A stretch of 64,000 bases of DNA, taken from Lasiodiplodia sp. COLG20. Its lineage: Eukaryota; Ascomycota; Dothideomycetes; Botryosphaeriales; Botryosphaeriaceae. The DNA is taken from contig VNWV01000003.1 of NCBI GenBank assembly GCA_009801085.1, positions 2,914,001 to 2,978,000 of the forward strand, written 5' to 3'. The position numbers and the translations under genes are program-made. Below, piece by piece: positions 54,558-64,000 of the stretch. Within the stretch, counting starts at the first letter, position 1. The number at the start of each line of letters is the position of its first letter. Under the pieces are notes generated by a model. The model worked only from the letters and a program-made list of their open reading frames with translations. It had not been told where the DNA came from and made no database searches.

Positions 54558-54942
54558 TGCGCAAGCACAACAAAGAGCGAGCTCGATTGGCAGTGAGAAA
54601 GAGGTTGGGTATCTCGGAGCAAAGCAGAGTGCAGGTATGAGACGAACAAATAATGCAGCAATGGATGGTGACTCGTTCGAGCTGTGCGCTCGGACTGCAT
54701 TTTTTAGCGCAGCTAAGCTCCAAGGGTGCTAAGGTACCCCAGCTCTGATAAGGCCCTTCTGATTGGTACGTGGCGGGGTAGGCGCATCCGCGACCGTCAA
54801 TGCACTGCCATCCTCGCGTCACTACCTCAGCAGCTCTCCTGTTTCACGCAACTCGCGCTCCTTGAACTCTTTTTCTACGCGCCGGAAGATGCGTTAGAGA
54901 AAAGCCGACATTCTACTGCCATCCCATCCTCAAATACCAGCC
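54558..54942. promoter_or_regulatory. Divergent promoter, ARG3 and TAG1
   Basis: A 385-bp head-to-head spacer containing TGACTC at 54669-54674, nearer the ARG3 side. Confidence 0.5.
54669..54674 (+). promoter_or_regulatory. Candidate Gcn4/CPC1 half-type site upstream of ARG3
   Basis: TGACTC lies 112 bp from the ARG3 start codon and 269 bp from the TAG1 start codon. The position suits ARG3 regulation by amino-acid starvation, but the match is only six bases. Confidence 0.4.
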
Positions 54943-57900
54943 ATGGCCGACACTCCGTGGGGCTCAACGGCCACCCCGAGCCCCCGCCCAGCTTCCACCA
55001 AGTCCGCACAGTCTACCCGCTCCTCCCGCGAACCCCGTCCCGAAGACCATGACGACGACCTGGAGTTCACCGAGGACACGCCTCTCCTGGCCGGCGAGGA
55101 CAACAACAACGTCGACGACGACGATGACACCGAGTCTCGCTCCCAGGCCGCTTTTTCGCTGTTGAGCTGTCTCCGCCGCAGCTCCACCACGTCATCTGAT
55201 GCTGCCAAGAAAGGCCACCGCTGGCCCAGCCTGGTGGCGCTGTTGATATTATGTATCGCCGTCGTTACCATCATGGTCCTGGGCTTCTTTGCCCCTGCCG
55301 CAGTGGAAGAATACGCGAACGAGGCCGTCAATGTCAAGCCCACTGGTCTGAGCTTTGAGTCGGTTAAGTCGGATGGCGTCTCGGTCAGGGTCCAGGCGGA
55401 TTTTACTATGGATGCTTCTCGGGTACACAAGAAGTCGGTCCGTGACTTCGGCCGCTTTAGCACCTGGATTGCAAGGGAAATCGAGAGTGGAGAGACCCTC
55501 GTCGAGGTCGTCCTGCCGGATTACAGTGACAAGGTCGTTGGCAGTGCCGTCATTCCGCCTGTCAAGGTCAGTCTTCGGAATGGTCACACCACACACATCG
55601 ACTTCGTTGCCGATCTTCACCCCGGCTCGTTTTCGAGTATCAGAGATGTTGCAAACGACTGGATGAGGGGTCGCCTGGGGAAGCTCAAGGTCAAGGGCAA
55701 GGCAAACGTTCCGCTCAAATCAGGCATCTTCCCGCTAGGCACCCAGGTCATCGAGGAGATCATGGAGTTTGAAGGTATGGCCCTCCCCTGGATTTCTAGC
55801 ATTGCACGGTGGGAGGCTGATGACAGGACAACCCGCTAACAGTATCACTGACACAGGCCATTCGCTCCCTGCTGTTCCCGCTTATAGGATAGCCAAGCTC
55901 AACGTCCATGAGGTGGACCTGCCTCATGGCCACAGGGGTCTCGAAGCAAACACTAGCATTGTAGTCAATAACGATTATCCCCTCAGACTCACCGTCCCTC
56001 CTCTTGGCTTTGGCATCTTAGTCGGAGGCTGCTTGCCCTCAGACCCTTATATCATGGTCGCCGATGCAGGGACCCAGGAGCTTCATATCGAACCTTTCGA
56101 GGACATCGAGATCGACGCGGCCGGCTGGATTAGGAGGCTGCCTGATGCTCTGATGGCGGCATGCCCTGACTCCAAGCAAACGCCATTAGACATTCTGCTC
56201 GGCGACTTCATTCACGGGCGTGATGCCCACGTCTACGTCCGTGGATCCGACTCCCCCTCGGCCGAGACGCCAAAATGGTTGACTGATCTCATGTCCGACA
56301 TAACTGTCCCCGTGCCGTTCCCTGGCCGCCTGCCCGACAATCTGCTGAAGAACTTTTCCCTGACTGATGTCCAATTCCACCTTCCCGGCTTCTTTGCCGA
56401 GCCCGATACTCCCGAAGCCCAGCCAAGGATCGATGCCAAGATCAAAGCTCTCGTCGGACTCCCTGATGAAATCAATTTTCCCGTCAATGTCGACAAAGTG
56501 CGCGCTGATGCAGACATCTTCTACGAGGGGAAGAAACTCGGTAACCTTGACCTCAGCAAATGGCAACCTGCCAACTCGACCCGCATCGATTCCAAAAACA
56601 AGGACAAAGCAGGCCTTTTGGTCGAGGCTGCCGTCAGAGATGCACCTGTGAATATCACCGACCAAGCCGTATTCTCTGAAGTTGTTCAAGCGTTGTTGTT
56701 TGGTAGCAAGAGTCTGAGTCTAAGCGTTAAGGCGGAGGTAGACGTCGAAATGGTCACGTCCTTGGGCACTCTCAAAGTGCGCAAGATACCTGCCGAGGGC
56801 GTGGTACCAGTTAAACGTGGGTAGTTTTCTGTTCTCTTTTCTCAACATGATGTCATAGCCCTGTATAATGTCACTTCGTCTTGTATTCTTAAGTATCGAG
56901 ACTGTCTCGGCACAAGAAGCATGCTAACTTGTCTTCGGTGATGAAGCAATCGGATCCGGTGACGGAGCTGGCGGCGGAACAGGCGACATGTTCAAGCGCG
57001 TTGCGCCCAAGTTCGGAAACTTGAAGATCTTGGACACGGGTGCCAGCTCGATCAAGTTCCAGGCCGAGGTCAACTTCACGAATCCAACAAACTACTCAGC
57101 TACCGTGCCGTACGCTAATATCAACATCCTCACAAATGGCACTGCCTTGGGCCAGGTCACGGCGGAAAACTTGACCGTCGTCCCAGGAAACAACACGGGG
57201 GTGTTAGTGGAGGCAGTGTGGGACCCGTTGAAGATGAGCGGAGAAAAGGGGAGGATCGTGGGCAGAGATCTGCTCTCGCAGTATCTTTCCGGTATGTGGT
57301 GCCAGTGGTGTGAGGGAAGCGGTGGGACCACCCAGGGGCTAACTCGTGGCTTACAGGATTCAACACTTCGTTGACGTTGAAGACGCACAAGAACACCATC
57401 CCGTCGCAGCCGGCGCTCGGTGAAGTGCTTTCAAAGCTGGAACTTAGCCTACCGACGCCAAATTTGAGGCACGGCGATGACGGCGAGGATGGTGATAAAC
57501 CAAGATTCATCAAGGAAGCTACGGTATGTTCAAGACGCCACACTTTTCCACATTCCAGGACCAAGAGGTCATTCCTACCTCTCTACCATGGAGCTTCTGC
57601 TGATTTTGTCCTCGCGTAGATGCACATCCTCTCCTCTACCGCCATCTTCACCCTCTCTTCCCCGCTCCGCGAGTCCACCATCTATATAACCCACCTCAAC
57701 GCCACCGCCCGCTACCACGGTGAGCCCGCCGGCCACATCCTGTATGAACTTCCTTTCGCCGTACCGCCGGGCCTTTCCCAAACACCCCGTCTCCCAGTCG
57801 ACTGGTCGCTTGGTAGCGTCGGTTACGACGCCATCAAGAAGGCTCTTGGCGGCGAGCTGAAGCTGAACGCCAGTGCGACCGTTGGAATCAAGCTGGGTAG

Positions 57901-57958
57901 GTGGGAGGAAAGAGTTTGGTTTGTTGGTGGTGGAATCGGCGCGCACGTGAGACTGTGA
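54943..57958 (+). CDS. TAG1: Tag1-like vacuolar membrane protein (DUF3712 repeats)
   Basis: Five exons, join(54943..55774,55857..56816,56947..57291,57357..57523,57620..57958), give 880 residues; every phase closes. The N-terminal ~100 residues are cytosolic, acidic (DDDLEFTEDTPLLAGEDN), including an acidic dileucine-type vacuolar sorting signal (EDTPLL). One transmembrane helix follows (LVALLILCIAVVTIMVLGFF). The large lumenal part consists of repeated LEA2/DUF3712-like beta-sandwich modules with many N-glycosylation sequons. Yeast Tag1 (Ylr173w) is a vacuolar single-pass protein needed to end autophagy by dissolving Atg13 puncta. Topology and length agree. Function here is transferred by family resemblance only. 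Confidence 0.82.
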
Positions 57959-60900
57959 ATGGGGGGAGTTTGGGTCAGATTGCTAGTCTTTGGGGATCAT
58001 TCCCTCAGGTGTTCTATGAGGTTAGGGGGCTTCTCTTGGCTCTTTCTTTGATGGCGCTCTGGAATGGAGTTTCTGGCTGGACCGTGGGCTTGGCTATCCT
58101 TGATCCTGTATTCTTTGAGGCGGGTCGAATGGTCGAGATTGTACACACATGGTTATGAATTATGTACATAGTGCGTCCCATTCTTCAATCGACAGGAATG
58201 GAGGAGGTTCGCTGGAAGGACCTCCATGTTCAAATCATGCATTCAAGTCTCAAATAGATCGCAAAGCACACATATCAAGCTTGCACTCTCAGATGAAACC
58301 CACACGAGAGTGATCCTTATTTAGAGTAGTAGGGGTATCCCTCGAATGGTGTCATATCACACAAGATCTGGACATGCATCTGTGTTCAGGCTGGCACTTT
58401 GACTTTCCGCTTCATTACTGTCAGTAGCTACTATCCACTTTGCGGGAGACTTCCAATATCGGTACCCTCCCATCTATCGTTCGTGCAGACGGACTAGAAA
58501 GTTCCTGCTACACTCACTGAAATATACTCACCTGCAGCCATATCTGGGAAGGCCCGAAAAAGAAATAAAGAGTTCTTGAAAGCTCGACAGACCTGCCAAC
58601 AAAGTCTTGTAGGGGTTAGTTGGCTCGACTAAGTCGAAGGTGCGTTTCCAAGTAATTTCGCGGTGTTTTCGGCCAATGGCTTCAACATCCACCATCCAGC
58701 CCTTTCCTCGAAAAAATCGTAAGCTGGGCCTCGGCATGGAATCAAGTAGACCATGCCGGTCTATTCAACTACGGTTAAGCTAACCTACATTGTGAAAGTA
58801 TGCTCACGAATCAGTTCATGTACAGGCGGCCCCCATTATGATGCAGCTGTCGGCAAGGGTCAGATCCTGGAGCAGATTCCACACTAGCCCAAATACGGGC
58901 GATTGTAAGGTTCAGCAAAAATAGCAAGCATCAAAATGTAAATTGATTTACTTCGCCAAGTGTGTTGTTCTCCATCCCAGCATGGATTGCATCAGTGGCG
59001 TGAATGGCATCCCAGCTACTCACATGGCCAGGCTTTCTTCACGTCCTATCAGCAAACTGTAATGGGGCGGAATGGGCTCAACCTTCAGGTTCTTTTCCAC
59101 TTCCATGCATGCAAGCTTGATCAAAAAGTGAGAGCTGGTGGGACGGGTGGCTGCAGTAAGGCGGGCAATGGCAGCGCGGAAGCGGAAGCAGGCAACAACG
59201 GTGGGCAGATAGCAGCGGGAAACGCCGGCGAGCAAGGCTGCTATATCACCCGCCGTTATGCGTTTCCCCGTCCCATGTGTTGAACAACGGATGCGTGACC
59301 CAAGTCTGCACGACCAACCCTGCATGAGGGAGCTGTCCAAGCTGCATCTTTGCGTAACTTTTGTCATTGTGCATCTGTTAGTGTACCTGGCAGATCTCGG
59401 GGCCGAGGAATGTCTGCCCAACAGTGGCACCAGGGCAGAAGATCTCTCCGAGACAAGAGCTGGTAGATGTGAGATCTGCTACAGCTGACCTACACAGCCA
59501 TCCACGGCGCCGGGATAATCCCTGGGCACACCACAAGCTTCCCAACCTTGTTCGAACGCTCACGCAGTCGGGTTGCGGCAGGGTCGGCTGGCCATGGCCC
59601 GTCGCACAGCAGACGACCCTGTTGGAAGATGAACGGTCGGGGGCCCCCACTTTTCCAACCACCTCACTTGGTCGTTTCCCTTGAATTCTACGCAGAAAGC
59701 CTGTTCCTGTCTTCCTCCCCTGTCCAGCTCGGACTCAGGCACGCAGCCGCCGTCCTTTGCCGGTCCCCCGCTCGACCGTTGTCCCTGCTTTACCTCGGCC
59801 GGCGACATCCATCTTCACCGCTCGACGTTGCTGTCCTACAGAATCGACGAGCAAACGATCCGCCGCGCTATTCCGTCGAGCTGACGGGCGGCGATGATGA
59901 TGTTGCCAGCTTTCCGCGCCGCACCGCACCGCACTAAGCCTGTCCGAGTAAACGCAGGACAACACCTCCCCACATAGCCGCCTGCCTCGCCTCGCCTTAC
60001 GCCCTGCTTTCTCGTTCCCCTGTGCACAGCCTATCGTGCTTGGATGTGCCCTGCTTCAGAACTTGTTTGCATCCCCCCGACAGCAATGTGGGGCGTTGCA
60101 GCCTACAATGCCCGCGCTAACGCAATTTTACCTCAGCTCTTACCTAGCTGCGATAGGTAGGTAGGTCTGTAGGAACGAAAAACCGCTCATCACTCCACAC
60201 GTACAATAAAGGTGGACCCACTTTCTTCTCGGCACGCCGGGGGGAAGTAGGGAAGATGGGGGGATAAAGATGACAAGGACACTGCCATTGGGCGCCAGCG
60301 TAAAGCCGTGTCTGGCGCTAGCGAGTGAAACCGCCCCGTCCCCGTCTTTTTGTGGGCTATTGCGTTAGAACACACGTGCACACGCGAGACTGAGAGGGTC
60401 CAGACAGGCGGTACAGCAGCAGGTCATAATAAGCACTTTATCGATCGGAACATGATGGAACGGACTAGACGAAACTATCTTTTGTCCTTGGCTCACCACG
60501 CCCCCGATATACACTGACACTGCCTATACCACTCCATCGCCTCTCAACAAACAGGCCCGCGGAGATCGAGTGCCGGGGATCGCCCCTGTACATACCTATC
60601 TTTGCAGATGACTTAGTACTACTTCGTCGCCTATCTCTCACTCCTCACCCAATCACCCTTCTACCTATAGCAATCTACACGTTTGATCTACGCCTTTCGC
60701 CTCGTTTGCTTTCCTACTTTCCATCTCTAGTGCCGGACTATTCCGGAGCGGCCGCATCCCTGGCAAAATAGTAAGAGACTACGTAGAGTTTGGAGTATCA
60801 TTTCGAAATCCTATAGGCTTTCCACGTACAGAAAGTACACGGATGCGTTCGCGACAGGAGTGACTTCATCGTAAAGGAAAAGCTTGATATAATGGAGGAA

Positions 60901-63900
60901 TCCTTCTGGAAGCCGGTCTATGTCTTAAAAGACCGACATTGCCCGAAACAAAAGAAGACTGGCACTGTGTAATAGTTGCAGGACATTCTCAGTTTCCTTT
61001 TTTTAGGTTTTCATACGAGTGATTGAAAGTTCTGCAAGAATTGCACACAGTGACAAATTAAATGGTTGTGCAGCTGGCTAACCTACTGTGTATTAAATAA
61101 CTAATGAGCGTCTCGAACCGAGACACGCTATTCACGGCGCCGCCAAAATGAACATGTAGAGAGACCAAATTTAGCCTGGAAATCAACTAGCCTGCATGCC
61201 AACACCTGCATACTATGGGCGAGTGATGAGAGAAATTTCACCGGTAGGCTTGTTGTAATACTCAACTTAAAGCACATGACTCTTCAATATCAGCAGATCG
61301 AGGTACTGACTTCAATTACGTCTCAACCGAATGAAACTTTGGCGAAGCATGATGGGATATTTCAGTAGCTTTAGCTGTGTATCAATAGTTAACGTCTGGG
61401 TACTACTAGATGCTCCATAGTCCTTTCGTGGGAAAGCACCTTTACTGAAATATTACCATAGATAAACGTGATTTAGTTACAACTGCTTAACGAAGAATGT
61501 TAATAACGGCTTAGACATTCGCGCTCCATTACTAAGATGCTGTCATAGGCATGCGTTCCTTAACGTGGTTTGTTAACAGACTACGCCTGAATAATCGCTA
61601 AGCATGTTTATTCTAGAACCTCGTTGCCCTCGGAAGGGCCCGTACTGACAGCGTGGTGTGGTAGGGTAGGCCAAGTCCTAGCAGATGCCTCCCGAAAATC
61701 ATCATTACGCCTGCACAGGTAGAAAGTAGAAAGAAAGGCTAGAGATGGATCGCGACTTTCAACCCCTTCATGACACACCTACAAAAATGCCCGTACTCTA
61801 TGGGAGAAGGGCCTCACTTGGTAATCTGTTCTTCTCATCTTCTGATCCTGATATTGTCGACTTTTTTGCCCGAATCATAGACAAGATTGAGAGGCAGTGA
61901 CTCTTCGAACCTAGACACTTTGCAGCATACATTTGGGAGGAAAGTATAGTATTCGGCCATGTTAAAAGCTAAGAGATCTACCTGTTTAGTCGCCGATCTA
62001 TTAAGATAATCTAGCTCTGTGTGCACCGATTGTGTTCGTCCTATAGTGAGTGCAATGATCGACATTTAAGACGGGTTTACGGACCTACCATATGTATATA
62101 TGTGTACAGTATCGTATCCCTCCTTGCTTCACAAAAAGATTTTCTCCTCCTTTGTAAGAAGTCGGAAGAGATAACCTGATGGAGACTGTAGTGAGCATAA
62201 TGTGCCGCCGATCTTTTTTCGACTGGAGATCCCGAGGGCACAACATTTCAATTGCACAATCGAGATGAAGCAAGGATGACGACCATTGCTGACGCGGGCC
62301 GGTCACAACGGTTACCATAAACTCCGCAGCTTGATCGAGACTACGGCGATGGCTGTGGCGGCTGATCAGAAACGGTTTGTAGTTCTGGATTCATATATCT
62401 GCGACGTGAACCGCTCCAGTCTTCCTCTTCGGACACGACGAGTGTTCTCTGCTTTCCTTTTCCGCGCGCCACTGACGAGTGGAGATGAACAGAGGGTCCG
62501 GCGAGTCGTTTACCGAGAGTGACGATGGAAGACGGAAAATAGCTAGCTCCGTACCGTTCGTTCCTGGCTTGGCCCGGACTTGGCGGATTGCTGAAGCTTT
62601 TTCATAGTGGAGTTGGCCGCAGATGGACCGAGGCGGTCATGTTTCTGCGCTGGCCGCCCAAATCGCCGAAGATGATACGCCACGACGCCCAAGCAGCATG
62701 TTGAGAGGGTCAGATAAATCTGAAGCAAAGATGAGGCTGCAAGCTCTATTGTCGTTGACGCCATTGGGCCGTAGCCTGCACGCCGCGTCATGGTTTCGTT
62801 GCTTGGCGGACTACTTCTCATATGCTGTGGTATTGCTAAACAGATTGATAACGGATTGGTCTCACAAAAGGCCGAGGTCCACTAGCTTGTAGTAATGGCA
62901 GAACAGCAAGTGGCGCCGGAGTTAAGGCACGGGTGCTGGCGCCGAGTCAGGCCATTATTGGCAAGAGCTTGGAGGAGAGTCTGGGTCAGCGCAGGGGCCT
63001 TGAGCCTCCGGAGTCCCGGGGCCAATTGAGGCGTGTTTGATCGTCCCTCTTTGGCTTTGGCGAGCGAGTAGCTGCATCGGGCAAACGGGCGTTGGAAAGG
63101 TCTGGACAGGACGGGGGCGCGCATCGTCATCAGCGCGCTCCTGCTGCGCCTCCTACGGCACGGAGATTGGCATGGTCGTCGTCGACCACCGAGCGCCGAC
63201 CGCGCCCTAAGGACAGGAGGAACACCCGGGGAAGCGGCTGCCCAGTGATGGGTATACCGCGGCAAGCCACCGAGAACACATGCGAACGCACGGCGCAGGC
63301 TCCATCGGTGTCTACTCCGCAGTAGCCCGAATCGGCAACATGCAGCCGATCAGGCCGTGGGTGGTGATGAGGATTGACTGACAGCGTCGACAGCCACGCG
63401 GTGGCCTGAGGAAGCTGTTCATGCGGGCGAACGGTGAGAGCTTTTCGTCGCTGCTCTGTGCGCTTCCCGTGAAGGTTGGTAGCGCGAACCAGGGCCCGCG
63501 CTAGCCAGTCGGTTCCTGGCTCTCTGCTCGCAAGGCCAACCCACAACCCCGCCTGATACAGCTGTATCGACGGCTGCTTTTCTTCTGCCCGTCTCGCAAG
63601 GGGCCGGTACCACAATGGGGAAAGCCGCCGGTGCCTGGCGTGCATGCTGCGTGCCGCCAAGTCCGAAACCGTCTCTCCACCCTTGATGGCATCCAGCACG
63701 CTGGGTGTTGCTCGTGGAACCCAGCCCTCGTATCCAGCCCTGCGAGCCGCCGCCGGGATTGTTGTTCTTTTTCTGCCTGTTGCACCGGTAGCTGCCAACC
63801 TTCCTTTTCTCAGCCTCGCACCGCATACACGTTAATGCACCAGAGAGCATCTCCCCACGTCCCTTCACCCCAAGAGGGAGCACCGGCAACCGCTGCCCGG

Positions 63901-64000
63901 ACGGGCGGGTCGAAAAGCTGGCCGTTACACGAGGAAAATACCGTTGTCTGGAATGTGTCGCAACGCTTCTTTTTTTGCTCGTCGCTGGCACGCACGTACG
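57959..64000. other. 6-kb interval without a supported gene
   Basis: From the end of TAG1 to the window edge I find no frame with family similarity or a coherent spliced model. 58.2-59.0 kb has only short frames; the largest protein-like one is a 69-codon minus frame at 58528-58737. 59.1-60.1 kb is GC-rich with overlapping artefact frames. 60.4-60.8 kb is pyrimidine-rich. 60.8-62.3 kb is AT-richer and stop-dense. 62.3-64.0 kb is GC-rich again with overlapping frames on both strands. It could be a long regulatory region or the 5' leader of a gene beyond the window. Confidence 0.5.
61107..61129. repeat. Short hairpin-forming inverted repeat
   Basis: AGCGTCTCG and CGAGACACGCT flank a three-base loop; the right arm has two extra bases. 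It lies in the stop-dense part of the 58-64 kb gap. Probably incidental. Confidence 0.4.

Noticed and set aside
63130..63991. Overlapping minus-strand frames of 190-222 codons near the window end
   Set aside because: Arg/Ala-rich translations in several phases of a GC-rich block, without family similarity or splice support.
1..64000. CRISPR array, complete transposon, rRNA or telomere repeats
   Set aside because: Looked for across the window on both strands; no regularly spaced repeats, transposase frames, rRNA blocks or TTAGGG arrays were seen.

Overview
The window is nuclear DNA from a filamentous ascomycete (Pezizomycotina, most probably a plant-associated Dothideomycete). The class is inferred from three things: mostly short GT-AG introns (about 45-80 nt) with CTAAC/CTGAC-type branch sites, secreted pectinases, and ascomycete-type families (LaeA-like methyltransferase, Tag1/DUF3712, Coa1, Vtc1). 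I reconstructed 28 protein genes by eye. In nearly all multi-exon genes the splice phases close exactly and the joined protein matches a known family end to end. I found no rRNA, tRNA, CRISPR array, telomere repeat or complete transposon.

Layout. 1-10.4 kb is a plant- and wall-polysaccharide section. It holds the 3' end of a chitin-binding (CBM18) gene, an L-rhamnose mutarotase directly upstream of a secreted rhamnogalacturonan lyase (PL4), an unrecognised coiled-coil protein, a medium-chain reductase and a secreted pectin lyase (PL1). 10.4-14.5 kb is gene-poor. It carries a roughly 80-bp repeat in three copies and one of two copies of an 81-82 bp foldback (MITE-like) element. 14.5-26.8 kb holds an alpha/beta hydrolase, asparagine synthetase, VAP (ER contact-site protein), a UBA/zinc-finger/UBX Cdc48 cofactor, Nop15, SMN and a secreted cupredoxin. 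27.9-44.4 kb holds a large JmjC plus R1-type zinc-finger chromatin protein, COQ2, a LaeA-like methyltransferase, a second alpha/beta hydrolase, a Tctex1 dynein light chain, VTC1, a BTB protein, a SERF/4F5 protein and a fungal four-helix membrane protein. 46-58 kb holds COA1, an unknown membrane protein, a KHDC4-like double-KH RNA-binding protein, ILV6, ornithine carbamoyltransferase and TAG1. 58-64 kb shows no convincing gene.

How the genes relate. Many neighbours are divergent and share short intergenic promoters; Nop15 and SMN (both RNA-particle biogenesis) are only 255 bp apart. Three amino-acid biosynthesis genes (ASN1, ILV6, ARG3) each have a Gcn4/CPC1-type TGAC/GTC core upstream, compatible with general amino-acid control. 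The rhamnose mutarotase, rhamnogalacturonan lyase and pectin lyase are compatible with coordinated use of rhamnogalacturonan and pectin. The repeat-bearing islands near 8.6 and 13-14.3 kb are the main features the genes do not explain.
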